Source: Pseudomonas sp. H3(2019) (GTDB lineage: Bacteria; Pseudomonadota; Gammaproteobacteria; Pseudomonadales; Pseudomonadaceae). From it: 64,000 bases of DNA. Below, in pieces: positions 28,016 to 37,215 of this stretch. Location of the stretch: contig NZ_VMSG01000013.1 of assembly GCF_007713465.1 (NCBI RefSeq), forward strand, positions 62,001 through 126,000, read 5' to 3'. How positions within the stretch are numbered: position 1 is the stretch's first letter; each line of letters opens with the position of its first letter. The notes beneath the pieces were generated by a model that was not told the DNA's origin, ran no database searches, and saw only the letters and a program-made list of their open reading frames with translations. Made by a program: the position numbers and the translations under genes.

Positions 28016-28417
28016 TCAATCGCAGAATTGCTGGACGTTGGCGCGGCTTTTTTCGGTGGGCGCGGTTTGGTCTTGCTGTAGCCAGAACTGGCATTTCGGG
28101 TTGGACAGGTTGCGGGTATTGCTGCGTGCCTGATCGAGTGTTTGCTGTTGTGCCTGTTTGCGCAGGTTTTCCTTGTACTGCTCGAACATCGGATTCTCGG
28201 GGGCCGGTTCAACCGCTGCAGACTTGGGCTGCGTTATTCGATGCGCCGCGTCGGCAAGCGGGGCGAGTTGTTCACTGAACAGCAGTTTCGACACCAGCCA
28301 GCAGGTCAGCGCGATGGCTAAAAATCCCAGCCACAAACCCACCGTAATGCTGGCGATCAGTTGCAACGGACTGAGTGTGATGGACACCGTGCGGCGAACG
28401 TGTGGACGGTAGGGCAT
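28016..28417 (-). CDS. Single-pass membrane protein of unknown function
   Basis: The 133-residue product has one strong membrane segment (about 22-47: LIASITVGLWLGFLAIALTC region) and a soluble, Gln-rich tail with two Cys residues (KCQFW and QQFCD). CCAGGAGGCAG gives an excellent ribosome binding site for the ATG at 28417. It is the first gene of a two-gene unit with the Gre-like factor. I recognise no family. Confidence 0.75.
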   Translation of the reverse strand: MPYRPHVRRTVSITLSPLQLIASITVGLWLGFLAIALTCWLVSKLLFSEQLAPLADAAHRITQPKSAAVEPAPENPMFEQYKENLRKQAQQQTLDQARSNTRNLSNPKCQFWLQQDQTAPTEKSRANVQQFCD

Positions 28418-28539
28418 GACTGCCTCCTGGCGAGGGTGGTGGGCTGCTGCGATTGTCGCATGAAGATTAATCGGCGTCGGCTCTTCTGCGCGCAACGATT
28501 TATGCGGACAATTGAGGTCTTTGCCCCACGGAGCCCGGA

Positions 28540-29673
28540 ATGAAAGTCGACTGGGATATTTTCTGCACGGTTGTCGACAACTACGGCGACATCGGCGTGA
28601 CCTGGCGCCTGGCCAGGCAGTTAGTGGCCGAGCATCACTGCGCGGTACGGCTGTGGGTCGATGACCTGCGGGCGTTCGAACGCTTGTGCCCGGAACTCGA
28701 CATCACTGCTGCCCGGCAGTGGCAGCAAGGCGTCGAGGTCTGCCATTGGCCGGCCGACTGGGCGCCGACAGAGGCCGCCGATGTGGTGATCGCGGCGTTC
28801 GCCTGTCAGTTGCCGCATGCCTATATGGAGGCAATGGCCGCGCGCGAAAAGGCTCCGCTGTGGATGAATCTCGATTATTTGAGTGCCGAAGACTGGATCG
28901 TCGGCTGCCATGGCTTGCCGTCGGTGAAGTACAAACAGGTGCAGAAGTACTTCTTCTTTCCGGGGTTTCAGGCCGGTACTGGCGGCTTGCTGCGTGAGCG
29001 CGGGCTGCTTGAGCGACGCGAGCAGTTTCAGCACAGTACTGAGGCGCAGCGCGAATTCCTGCAAGGGCTGGGCGTCGATCGCGCCGACGGTGCACACCTG
29101 ATTTCGTTATTTGCCTACGAGAATGCCGGATTGGCCGATTGGCTGGACGTCATGGCGAGCGACGTTCATGCCACTCATCTGCTGGTGCCCGAGGGCCGGA
29201 TCCTCGGCGACGTCGAGCGCTGGCTGGGCGTTGAAGGGCTTGGTGTCGGCGCATTACAGGTGCGCGGTGCGTTGACCGTGCAGGTGTTGCCGTTCGTCCG
29301 ACAGGATCAATACGACCTGCTGCTGTGGAGTTGTGATTTCAACGCGGTGCGTGGGGAGGACTCGTTCGTCCGTGCGCAATGGGCGGCCCGGCCAATGCTG
29401 TGGCATATTTATCAACAGGAAGAAGATGTCCACCTGGACAAACTCGAAGCCTTTCTGACGGTTTACACCGCAGGCCTTTCACCGGCGGCAAAAGCCGCGC
29501 TCGTCGGGTTATGGCGAGCCTGGAACACCGGTGCTGGAATGGCTCAGGCATGGGTTGCGGCGCAGGAACACTGGCCAGAACTGCAAAAACACGCCCAGGC
29601 ATGGTGTCTGGAACAGGCTTTGCAGGCCGATCTTGCTTCGGCGCTGGTGCAGTTTTACCTAAATTGGATATGA
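28540..29673 (+). CDS. earP: EarP, EF-P arginine rhamnosyltransferase
   Basis: EarP transfers rhamnose from dTDP-L-rhamnose to Arg32 of elongation factor P. The 377-residue protein starts with the characteristic WDIFCTVVDNYGDIGVTWRLARQL, in which an Asp acts in catalysis, and has the C-terminal nucleotide-sugar site LLLWSCDFNAVRGEDSFVRAQWA with RGEDS contacts. efp follows 48 bp downstream on the same strand, the known earP-efp arrangement. Confidence 0.97.
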   Translation: MKVDWDIFCTVVDNYGDIGVTWRLARQLVAEHHCAVRLWVDDLRAFERLCPELDITAARQWQQGVEVCHWPADWAPTEAADVVIAAFACQLPHAYMEAMAAREKAPLWMNLDYLSAEDWIVGCHGLPSVKYKQVQKYFFFPGFQAGTGGLLRERGLLERREQFQHSTEAQREFLQGLGVDRADGAHLISLFAYENAGLADWLDVMASDVHATHLLVPEGRILGDVERWLGVEGLGVGALQVRGALTVQVLPFVRQDQYDLLLWSCDFNAVRGEDSFVRAQWAARPMLWHIYQQEEDVHLDKLEAFLTVYTAGLSPAAKAALVGLWRAWNTGAGMAQAWVAAQEHWPELQKHAQAWCLEQALQADLASALVQFYLNWI

Positions 29674-29721
29674 TACGCGGCCTAGATTTTTGTAAATCCC
29701 ATCCAAATTCGGATATTCGCA

Positions 29722-30291
29722 ATGAAAACTGGTAAAGAACTGAAACCCGGTACGGTGATCCGTCTCGAAAACGACCCTTGGCTGGTTCAGAAAGCTGAAT
29801 TCACCAAGTCCGGTCGTAACAGCGCGATCATGAAGACCAAGCTGAAAAACCTGCTGACCGGTTACAAGACCGAGATCGTTTACAGCGCTGACGACAAACT
29901 GGACGACGTAATCCTCGACCGCAAAGAAGCGACCCTGTCGTTCATCAGCGGCGACACCTACACGTTCATGGACACCACTGACTACACCATGTACGAGCTG
30001 AACGCCGAAGACATCGAAGCTGTTCTGCCTTTCGTTGAAGAAGGCATGACCGATGTTTGCGAAGCGATCTTCTTCGAAGAGCGTCTGGTTTCCGTAGAGC
30101 TGCCGACCACTATCGTGCGTGTAGTCGACTACACCGAAGGTTCCGCTCGTGGCGACACTTCCGGCAAGGTCATGAAGCCTGCCAAGCTGAGCAACGGTAC
30201 TGAGCTGCAAGTTGCTGACTTCATCGAAATCGGTGACCGAATCGAGATCGATACCCGCGAAGGCGGTTCTTACAAAGGCCGCGCTAAATAA
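29722..30291 (+). CDS. efp: Elongation factor P (Arg32 type)
   Basis: EF-P relieves ribosome stalling at polyproline. The 189-residue protein has the three-domain EF-P fold, and the residue at the tip of the first domain loop is Arg32 (KSGRNSA) rather than Lys, which matches modification by the EarP encoded just upstream. Codon use is strongly biased as in other translation genes. A terminator follows. Confidence 0.98.
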   Translation: MKTGKELKPGTVIRLENDPWLVQKAEFTKSGRNSAIMKTKLKNLLTGYKTEIVYSADDKLDDVILDRKEATLSFISGDTYTFMDTTDYTMYELNAEDIEAVLPFVEEGMTDVCEAIFFEERLVSVELPTTIVRVVDYTEGSARGDTSGKVMKPAKLSNGTELQVADFIEIGDRIEIDTREGGSYKGRAK

Positions 30292-30311
30292 GCGTCGTTT
30301 TTGCAGGAAAG

Positions 30312-30342
30312 AAAAAGCCCGACCATCGAGTCGGGCTTTTTT
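30312..30342 (+). terminator. Rho-independent terminator of efp
   Basis: AAAAAGCCCGA and TCGGGCTTTTTT form a perfect stem with a short loop and T-run, 20 bp after the efp stop. Confidence 0.95.
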
Positions 30343-30480
30343 GTGCGCGTCTATCGGGTATGAGCACTCAGACAGTGACGTGCAGGTCGATGTCCAGGCC
30401 GAAACCGCCTGAATACTGCGCGTTTCCCTGTGTGTGCCGACTGCGTAGGATGCGAGGCCTGATATGAGGGGGAGTCGTCA

Positions 30481-31230
30481 GTGATTGAGTTAGTAATGTA
30501 TCTGGTACTCGGCGCTGCGCTGGGCACTGTAGGCGGTGTGTTCGGAATTGGCGGTGGTTTGATCGCGATTCCCGCGTTGGGCGTGTTGTTCGGTCTGGAT
30601 CAGCAAATTGCCCAGGGCACGGCGTTGGTCATGGTGGTGCCCAACGTGATGCTGGCGCTGTGGCGCTATCACCAGCGCAATCGCATCGAACTGCGCCACG
30701 CGTTGCCATTGGCCTCGATGGGTTTCTGCTTTGCCTGGATCGGCTCGATCTGGGCGGTGGGCATTGATGCGCAGGTGATGCGCATCGGTTTCGTGGCGTT
30801 CCTGATCGCCTTGTCGGCCTACAACCTGCTGCGCATGTTCATGGCCACTGCGCCGGCTGCCTCGCAGATGCGTTACTCGTGGCCTTGGCTGGGGGTGTTG
30901 GGCGCTGCATCGGGGACCATGGGCGGGTTGTTCGGCGTGGGTGGTGCGGTGGTGGCGACACCGGTGCTCACCAGCCTGTTCGGCACCACGCAAGTGGTGG
31001 CTCAAGGGTTGTCATTGGCGCTGGCCTTGCCCAGCACCGGCGTCACGCTGGTGACTTACGCGGTCCATCATCAAGTGAACTGGAGCATCGCACTGCCGAT
31101 GGCGGTCGGCGGGTTGCTCAGCATCAGCTGGGGCGTGAAGGTCGCCCACGCCATGCCGGAACGTTTGCTGCGCGGGTTGTTCTGCGCCTTTCTGGTGCTC
31201 TGCGCGGTGATGCTCGCCTTTAAAGTTTGA
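30481..31230 (+). CDS. TauE/SafE-family sulfite exporter-like membrane protein
   Basis: The 249-residue inner-membrane protein has about eight hydrophobic segments and two repeats of the family's glycine-rich motif (GTVGGVFGIGGGLIAIPAL and GTMGGLFGVGGAVVATPVL). Members export sulfite, sulfoacetate or other organic anions; the substrate here is not evident. The start is a GTG with GAGGGGGA before it. Its 3' end overlaps that of the convergent LysR gene by 11 bp. Confidence 0.9.
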   Translation: MIELVMYLVLGAALGTVGGVFGIGGGLIAIPALGVLFGLDQQIAQGTALVMVVPNVMLALWRYHQRNRIELRHALPLASMGFCFAWIGSIWAVGIDAQVMRIGFVAFLIALSAYNLLRMFMATAPAASQMRYSWPWLGVLGAASGTMGGLFGVGGAVVATPVLTSLFGTTQVVAQGLSLALALPSTGVTLVTYAVHHQVNWSIALPMAVGGLLSISWGVKVAHAMPERLLRGLFCAFLVLCAVMLAFKV

Positions 31231-32110
31231 AGCCTTCGACAATGTGCTCCGCCAGGCATTCGGTGATCGGCGAAGGGTTGTTCAGGTTGCGCACCAGCAT
31301 GATGCTGGCTTCGGGCAACAGGGGCAGGCCTTCAGCCTCGCCGAGGATGCGCATGTCCTGAGTGATCAGGCTTTCCAGTTGCGCAGTGACCGCCAGCCCG
31401 GCGCTGACCACCGCCATGATCGCCGACAGGCTCGAGCTGTTGTAGGCAATCCGGTACTCGCGCCCGGAAGCGTCCAGCGCATTGCAGGCCCAAAGCCTGC
31501 AAAAACAATCACTGTTGAACATCGCCAGAGGCAGCGGCGTCTGCTCGTTGGGGCTGAAGCACTGCGCCTGCGCCCAGACAAAGCGTTCCTTGCGCAGCAA
31601 CTGGCCGATCTCGCTGCCGGGTTCACGCGTGACGATCGACAGGTCCAGGTCCTGACGCAGCAGTAGCTGCCTCGATGAGTCGCAATGGACTTCGATCTGG
31701 ATCAGCGGATAGGCCTGGGCAAAGCGCGAGAGAATGCCCGGCAAGAAGCGCATGACATAGTCATCCGGGGTGCCGATGCGCACCGTGCCGACCGTGCGCG
31801 GCTCACGCAGGGTGTTGAAGACTTCGTTGTGGAGTTTCAGGATCCGTCGGGCATAACTCAACAGCACCTGGCCCTCGGCGGTCAGCTTCACCTGGCGACC
31901 GTCGCGCTGAAACAACTGGCGTTGCAGTACGTCTTCTTCCAGCCGCTTCATCTGCATGCTCACCGCCGATTGCGTGCGATTGACCAACTCGCCAGCGCGG
32001 GTGAAACCACCTTGGTCGGCAATGGCAACGAAGGTGCGCAGGATATCCGTATCGATACTCGGGTAGTGGCTCAATTCATCAATCTCCGAGATGTGTTGCA
32101 TAAGAAACAT
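31220..32110 (-). CDS. LysR-type transcriptional regulator
   Basis: The 296-residue protein has an N-terminal winged-helix domain (DILRTFVAIADQGGFTRAGELVNRTQSAVSMQMKRLEE, about residues 22-60) and a C-terminal effector-binding domain. An alternative ATG three codons later (32101) is possible. It is divergent from the DUF1127 gene and tail-to-tail with the TauE gene, which it may or may not control. Confidence 0.92.
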   Translation of the reverse strand: MFLMQHISEIDELSHYPSIDTDILRTFVAIADQGGFTRAGELVNRTQSAVSMQMKRLEEDVLQRQLFQRDGRQVKLTAEGQVLLSYARRILKLHNEVFNTLREPRTVGTVRIGTPDDYVMRFLPGILSRFAQAYPLIQIEVHCDSSRQLLLRQDLDLSIVTREPGSEIGQLLRKERFVWAQAQCFSPNEQTPLPLAMFNSDCFCRLWACNALDASGREYRIAYNSSSLSAIMAVVSAGLAVTAQLESLITQDMRILGEAEGLPLLPEASIMLVRNLNNPSPITECLAEHIVEGFKL

Positions 32111-32167
32111 TCGTTGGATTGACCTTAGCGCCGGCGCGAGACTTCAGTTATCTACATGGAGGGAAAG

Positions 32168-32386
32168 ATGATGAAAGGTCAAAAAGGATATGTGTTGGTT
32201 GGAAAGTTTCATGGGTTTTCTTTCAGCCATTGGCTGGAAAAAATCGTCCGCTGGCAGGAACTCCACCGGGAGCGCGAATTGCTGGGCAGCATGAGTGACG
32301 AAACACTCAAGGATATCGGTATCAGCCGTGCCGATGTCGAGCATGAACGTGTCCGGCCATTCTGGGATGACCCGATGCACAAATGA
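32168..32386 (+). CDS. DUF1127 (YjiS-like) small protein
   Basis: The 72-residue product ends in a DUF1127 domain (LLGSMSDETLKDIGISRADVEHE). In Alphaproteobacteria such small Arg-rich proteins bind RNA or affect phosphate and polyamine responses; the role in Pseudomonas is not settled. GGAGGG lies just before tandem ATG codons at 32168 and 32171. It is divergent from the LysR gene. Confidence 0.88.
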   Translation: MMKGQKGYVLVGKFHGFSFSHWLEKIVRWQELHRERELLGSMSDETLKDIGISRADVEHERVRPFWDDPMHK

Positions 32387-32450
32387 GTACTGAACCGCTA
32401 CACAAGCAGCTTCAGACTGAGGTAGTTTGCGAGCAGACAAGGAGATGCAC

Positions 32451-33674
32451 ATGCCCGCAGAACTGTCCTTATCCCTCAAACAGGCTCGGCGTCTGGCGCT
32501 GGCCGCCCAGGGGTTCACCGGGCGCCAGCCGCCAGCGGCGATCAAGCCCGCTCAGCTCAACCGCCTGATCGAGTGCGTGGGCATTTTGCAAATCGATTCG
32601 GTCAACGCACTGGTGCGCTCGCACTATCTTCCGCTGTTCTCGCGTCTTGGCAACTACTCCACCGACTTGCTCGACCAGGCCGCCTGGAGCCAAGGCCGAC
32701 GGCGTACGTTGTTCGAGTATTGGGGGCATGAAGCGTCGTTGTTGCCGTTGTCGATGTATCCCTTGATGCGTTGGCGCATGCAGCGCGCGGCGCAAGGCGA
32801 GGGGATCTATCAGCAGCTGGCGCGTTTCGGTCGCGAACAGCAAGAGACCATTCGCCGTGTCCTGGCTTCGGTCCAGGAGCTGGGTGCACTCGGCGCCGGC
32901 AGTTTGTCTACGCGTCAGGAACGGGCCGGTCCATGGTGGGATTGGAGCGCTGAAAAGCATGCGCTGGAATGGTTGTTCGCAGCCGGCGAAGTGACGGTGG
33001 CGGGGCGTCGCGGCTTCGAGCGTCTTTACGACTTGCCGGAGCGGGTGATTCCCGAATCGCTTCTCAAGCAACCGCTGCTCGGCGAAACCGAGGCGCAACG
33101 CGGATTGCTGTTGCATGCAGCCAAAGCGTTGGGTGTCGGCACGGAAAAGGATCTGCGCGACTATTTTCGGTTGAGTCTGACGGAGTGCCGCAACGGTCTG
33201 GCCGAGCTGGTTGAAAATGGCCAGTTGCTGGTGTGCGGGGTTCAAGGTTGGAAGCAGCCGGCGTACTGTCTGCCGGAGCCAAAAGTACCGCGCAAGGTCG
33301 AAGCCAGCGCGTTGCTTTCACCGTTTGATTCGTTGATCTGGGAACGCAGTCGAACCGAGCGGTTGTTCGATTTTCGTTATCGACTGGAAATCTACACGCC
33401 GCCAGACAAGCGGGTTTACGGCTATTACGTGCTGCCGTTTTTGCACAACGAGCGGATTGCCGCGCGGATTGACCTTCGAGCGGAACGGGCGTTGGGGCGG
33501 TTGGCGGTGCATGCCGTACACGAAGAAGATCCGGGCCTGGATGAGCAGGGGATGCAGGCGTTGGCGGCGAATCTTCGGCAGATGGCCGGTTGGTTGGGGT
33601 TGGAAAAGATTCAGCTCAATTGCTCGCGGGCCAGTGCGGCGCGGTTGCGGGTGGCGTTGACGCAGTCGACCTGA
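32451..33674 (+). CDS. Crosslink-repair DNA glycosylase, YcaQ/AlkX type
   Basis: The 407-residue protein is of the HTH_42 (AlkZ/YcaQ) superfamily of winged-helix DNA glycosylases. The catalytic motif in the N-terminal domain reads Gln47-Ile48-Asp49 (GILQIDSVN), the Q-hydrophobic-D form of E. coli YcaQ/AlkX, which unhooks interstrand crosslinks, rather than the QxQ form of AlkZ. Further support is HYLPLFSRLG and FEYWGHEASLLP. AAGGAG precedes the ATG at 32451. No biosynthetic cluster is adjacent, which also favours the housekeeping type. Confidence 0.9.
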   Translation: MPAELSLSLKQARRLALAAQGFTGRQPPAAIKPAQLNRLIECVGILQIDSVNALVRSHYLPLFSRLGNYSTDLLDQAAWSQGRRRTLFEYWGHEASLLPLSMYPLMRWRMQRAAQGEGIYQQLARFGREQQETIRRVLASVQELGALGAGSLSTRQERAGPWWDWSAEKHALEWLFAAGEVTVAGRRGFERLYDLPERVIPESLLKQPLLGETEAQRGLLLHAAKALGVGTEKDLRDYFRLSLTECRNGLAELVENGQLLVCGVQGWKQPAYCLPEPKVPRKVEASALLSPFDSLIWERSRTERLFDFRYRLEIYTPPDKRVYGYYVLPFLHNERIAARIDLRAERALGRLAVHAVHEEDPGLDEQGMQALAANLRQMAGWLGLEKIQLNCSRASAARLRVALTQST

Positions 33675-33675
33675 A

Positions 33676-33708
33676 TGATCGTTCCCACGCAGAGTGAGGG
33701 AACGATCA
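33676..33708. terminator. Palindrome between convergent genes, related to the REP-like family
   Basis: TGATCGTTCCC and GGGAACGATCA form a perfect 11-bp stem around an 11-base loop (ACGCAGAGTGA). The sequence is a shortened relative of the outer arm of the repeats at 1897, 5424 and 38966. It can stop transcription from both sides but has no T-run. Confidence 0.65.
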
Positions 33709-33718
33709 CTCTCGTCCT

Positions 33719-35065
33719 CTAACGACGAACCTGCTTCAGGGTCTCGGCAATCAAGAACGCCAGCTCCAGCGACTGATCGGCATTCATCCGCGGGTCGCAA
33801 TGGGTGTGGTAACGGTCCGACAAACCATCTTCGGTGATCGGCCGCGCACCGCCGATGCATTCAGTGACGTTCTGTCCGGTCATCTCGATGTGGATGCCAC
33901 CGGCATAGGTGCCTTCCGCTTCGTGAACCTGGAAGAACTGCTTCACCTCGCCAAGGATCTGCGCGAAATCCCGGGTCTTGTAGCCGCTGCTGGCCTTGAT
34001 GGTGTTGCCGTGCATCGGGTCGCTGCTCCAGAGCACTTTCTTGCCTTCGCGTTCGACCGCACGAATCAGCTGCGGCAGATGGTCGCCGACCTTGTTTGCG
34101 CCCATCCGCGCGATCAGGTTCAGGCGGCCTGGATCGTTGTCGGGGTTGAGCACATCGATCAGGCGAATCAGTTCTTCGGTGTTCATGGACGGGCCGACCT
34201 TGACCCCGATCGGGTTGTTCACCCCGCGCAGGAACTCGACATGAGCGCCGTCGAGCTGACGCGTGCGATCGCCGATCCACAGCATGTGCGCCGAGCAATC
34301 GTAGTAATCGTTGGTCAGGCTGTCGCGGCGTACGAAGGCTTCTTCGTAGTTCAACAGCAGCGCCTCGTGGGCGGTGAAGAAACTGGTTTCGCGCAGTTGC
34401 GGCGAGCTGTCCATGCCGCAGGCGCGCATGAACGCCAGGGTTTCATCAATACGGTCGGCCAGGTGGCTGTACTTTTCGGCCAGCGCCGAGTTGGCGATGA
34501 AGTCCAGGTTCCATTTATGCACTTGATGCAAGTCGGCAAAGCCGCCCTGGGCAAAGGCCCGCAGCAGGTTCAGGGTCGCGGTGGACTGGTGATAGGACTG
34601 CAACAGGCGATCCGGGTCGGGGACGCGGCTTTTTTCATCGAAACCGATACCGTTGACGATGTCGCCTCGGTAGGCCGGCAGGGTCACGCCGTTGATGGTT
34701 TCGTCATTGGACGAGCGCGGTTTGGCGAACTGCCCGGCCATGCGCCCGACTTTTACCACCGGACAACCGGCGGCGAAGGTCATGACGATCGCCATTTGCA
34801 GCAGGACTTTGAAGGTGTCGCGGATTTTCGCAGCCGAAAACTCGGCGAAGCTTTCCGCGCAATCGCCACCTTGCAGCAGAAACGCCCGGCCCTGGGTCAC
34901 CTCGGCAAACTGACGGCGCAACTCCCGGGCCTCACCGGCAAACACCAATGGCGGATAACTGGCCAGGCTTTGCTCGACCTGCCGCAAATGCGCAGCGTCA
35001 GGGTAGTGGGGTTGTTGCTGGATCGGCAGGGCGCGCCAGCTGTCAGGGCTCCAGGGTTGGCTCAT
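33719..35065 (-). CDS. Class II 3-deoxy-7-phosphoheptulonate (DAHP) synthase
   Basis: The 448-residue protein is the plant/mycobacterial-type (class II) DAHP synthase. It starts with [19 protein letters not shown] and has [22 protein letters not shown] and DPMHGNT motifs. It catalyses the same reaction as the class I enzyme at 21912. The phenazine-linked homologue PhzC is related, but no phenazine genes are present here. In P. aeruginosa a gene of this class sits in the same neighbourhood. The gene is convergent with the glycosylase gene. Confidence 0.94.
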   Translation of the reverse strand: MSQPWSPDSWRALPIQQQPHYPDAAHLRQVEQSLASYPPLVFAGEARELRRQFAEVTQGRAFLLQGGDCAESFAEFSAAKIRDTFKVLLQMAIVMTFAAGCPVVKVGRMAGQFAKPRSSNDETINGVTLPAYRGDIVNGIGFDEKSRVPDPDRLLQSYHQSTATLNLLRAFAQGGFADLHQVHKWNLDFIANSALAEKYSHLADRIDETLAFMRACGMDSSPQLRETSFFTAHEALLLNYEEAFVRRDSLTNDYYDCSAHMLWIGDRTRQLDGAHVEFLRGVNNPIGVKVGPSMNTEELIRLIDVLNPDNDPGRLNLIARMGANKVGDHLPQLIRAVEREGKKVLWSSDPMHGNTIKASSGYKTRDFAQILGEVKQFFQVHEAEGTYAGGIHIEMTGQNVTECIGGARPITEDGLSDRYHTHCDPRMNADQSLELAFLIAETLKQVRR

Positions 35066-35221
35066 CGTGGACTCTAATGTTTTACGATCGGACGTTTATG
35101 TTATCAGCAATTAGTGCGTGACCTGTTCCCGAAGCTTGGCGGACAATCGCGCCTTTGCCGCACCAAGCGGAACGAATGATTGCGTTGCCGGGGATCAACC
35201 CGACAACGACCAGGAGACGAA

Positions 35222-35977
35222 ATGACTGAGGAGCGCGTCGAGCATCTGCTCGCCGAGGTGCACGATGAATTCGGCATGATCCGGGTGCTGGAAGTGGCGG
35301 ATTACCGTTTTCTCGAATTTGGCGATGCCATCGAGCAGAGCTGCGTGTTCACTGCCGATCCGAGCTGGCTCGAGTACGACTACACCCGCGCGATGCTGAT
35401 TGGTGCGCTGTGTCATGAGCAGCCGGAAAGTGCGCTGTTTCTCGGGCTGGGGGCGGGCACCCTGACTCAGGCGTGCCTGAAGTTCCTGCCGCTGGACGAC
35501 GTCGAAGCGATCGAGTTGCGCCCGGACGTACCGCGTCTGGCCATCGAGTACCTGGGGCTGGACGACGATCCTCGTTTGTATATCCGTATCGGCGACGCCC
35601 TCGAGTTGCTCGAGACGGCTGAATCGGCGGATCTGATTTTCGTCGACCTTTATACCGATGTCGGGCCGGGTGTCGGCCATTTGGCCTGGGGCTTTCTGGA
35701 AAACTGTCAAAAACGCCTGAATCCGGGCGGCTGGCTGGTGATCAATCAATGGGCGACCGATGACGGCAAGCCACTGGGTGCGGCATTACTGCGTGGGCTC
35801 TATCACCGGCATTATTGGGAACTGCCGGTGAAGGAGGGCAACGTGATCCTGATCGTGCCAGCCGACCTTGACCAGGAACTGGACATGCAAGGATTGACCG
35901 CTCGCGCCGAAGCGCTGGCGCCGCGGTTGGGGTATTCGTTGCAGTCACTGATCAAGGCGATTCGTCCGGCGACGTGA
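35222..35977 (+). CDS. Spermidine synthase-like methyltransferase-fold protein
   Basis: The 251-residue protein has a Rossmann fold with LFLGLGAGTLTQACLKFLP (nucleotide-binding loop), the acidic VEAIELRPDV, and the DLIFVDLYTD strand seen in aminopropyltransferases. The gatekeeper loop of true SpeE is not obvious, so polyamine synthesis is possible but unproven. GGAGACGA lies before the ATG at 35222. Confidence 0.82.
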   Translation: MTEERVEHLLAEVHDEFGMIRVLEVADYRFLEFGDAIEQSCVFTADPSWLEYDYTRAMLIGALCHEQPESALFLGLGAGTLTQACLKFLPLDDVEAIELRPDVPRLAIEYLGLDDDPRLYIRIGDALELLETAESADLIFVDLYTDVGPGVGHLAWGFLENCQKRLNPGGWLVINQWATDDGKPLGAALLRGLYHRHYWELPVKEGNVILIVPADLDQELDMQGLTARAEALAPRLGYSLQSLIKAIRPAT

Positions 35978-36002
35978 ATTCTGGCGAGCCACAAAGGCAA
36001 TG

Positions 36003-36794
36003 TCAGCAGCCTTTGAACACGCCCGGGCGTTTCTCGATCAACGATCGCACGCCTTCCTTGGCGTCTTCACTGTTGAGCAACTTCTTGACCAGTGCTGGCA
36101 AAGCCAATGCCGCCGCTGTTTCACCCTCCAGATGGGCCAGGCGCGCCGACAGCAAGGTTGCCTGAACCCCCAGCGGCGCCTGCCTGGCAATGCGTTCTGC
36201 CAGCTCGATCGCGCGAGGTAACAGGTCTTCGCTGGCCATCACCTCCTGCACCAGCCCCAGACGTAGCGCTTCGTGGGCATCGAACTCATCGCCGGTCAGC
36301 AGCCAGCGCATGGCATTGCCCCAGCCGGCTATCTGATGCAGACGCAGGGTTGCCCCGCCAAAGGGGAAGATGCCGCGCTGCACTTCCATTTGCGCAAAAC
36401 GGGTGTTGCTGGCGCAGAGGTTGATATCGGCGGCCAACATCAGTTCGATGCCAATGGTCAGGCAATAACCCTGGGCCGCAACAATCACCGGTTTGCTGAC
36501 CCTTGGGCCAACGAACACCCCCCACGGATCGCAACCGCCGGCCGGGACTTGCCAGCCTTCGGCCAGTGCCGCGCTGACACTCGCCAGGTCCAACCCGGCG
36601 GTAAAGTGCTCGCCGTGACCGAACACCACCGCAACGCGGGCCTCGCTGTCGGCTTCGAACTCGCCATAGGCCAGGCTCAGTGCGTTGAGCAGATCGAGGT
36701 CAAACGCATTGCGCTTGGCCATCCGGTCCAGCCCGATCAACAGGACATGACCGCGTCGTTCACGGCTGACGCGACTGCAATCAGGTTGATTCAT
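36003..36794 (-). CDS. Enoyl-CoA hydratase/isomerase family protein (crotonase)
   Basis: The 263-residue protein carries the crotonase oxyanion-hole stretches HFTAGLDLASV and GYCLTIGIELMLAADI. The second catalytic region EVQRGIFPFGGATLRL has Gly-Ile-Phe-Pro in the place where hydratases keep Glu, so it may be an isomerase or a hydratase with changed chemistry. The start at 36794 is preferred because GAGGAA lies just upstream. It is divergent from deaD. Confidence 0.87.
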   Translation of the reverse strand: MNQPDCSRVSRERRGHVLLIGLDRMAKRNAFDLDLLNALSLAYGEFEADSEARVAVVFGHGEHFTAGLDLASVSAALAEGWQVPAGGCDPWGVFVGPRVSKPVIVAAQGYCLTIGIELMLAADINLCASNTRFAQMEVQRGIFPFGGATLRLHQIAGWGNAMRWLLTGDEFDAHEALRLGLVQEVMASEDLLPRAIELAERIARQAPLGVQATLLSARLAHLEGETAAALALPALVKKLLNSEDAKEGVRSLIEKRPGVFKGC

Positions 36795-36984
36795 GGGGTA
36801 TTTCCTCGGGCGGGGAAGGGGGCTCAGACCAAAGGTCATGGCCTGAAAGATGAACCGTTTAAGTGTCATGACCAACAGGGCCGGGCTTTTGAAAAATAGA
36901 CCGTCGCACGATTATCCGCAAAGCCTGTGACACAACGGTGTATGCCGGGTTTTTCCGACAAATAAAGCTCCCTTTTTTGGTGAA

Positions 36985-37215
36985 TTCCGGTATAGTGCGC
37001 GCCGGTCTTTAGCCAGGCCGCGTTTAGGTAGCGCAATTCCCCGAAGTCAGCTTCGGCTGCACGTCCGCACAGCGGACTCTTCCTTGACGAATCTTTTTCA
37101 TTCATTCGTTTTCGCAAATCCCCGCCGACAAAGCAGCCAGGGCGACTCTTGAGTCTTACACGGCATGCGCAGCTTTGGAGCATGGGTCTTTGCGGATGCA
37201 CTTAGAGGCAGACCC
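36985..37215 (+). promoter_or_regulatory. Promoter region and long leader of deaD
   Basis: A good -10 box TATAGT lies at 36991-36996, with no convincing -35 box. The start codon is 220 bp further, so the leader is long, as is usual for cold-shock helicase genes. It has hairpins CCGAAG-TCAG-CTTCGG (37041-37056) and GTCCGC-ACA-GCGGAC (37063-37077), followed by a pyrimidine-rich stretch. The interval 36795-36984 between ech and this promoter holds nothing that I recognise. Confidence 0.6.

Noticed and set aside
33719..35065. Class II DAHP synthase as a sign of a phenazine cluster (PhzC)
   Set aside because: No other phenazine genes are nearby and the neighbours are core genes.
33800..35077. Open frame of 425 codons on the plus strand
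   Set aside because: It is exactly antisense to the class II DAHP synthase, has no domain pattern, and is explained by the codon bias of the real gene.
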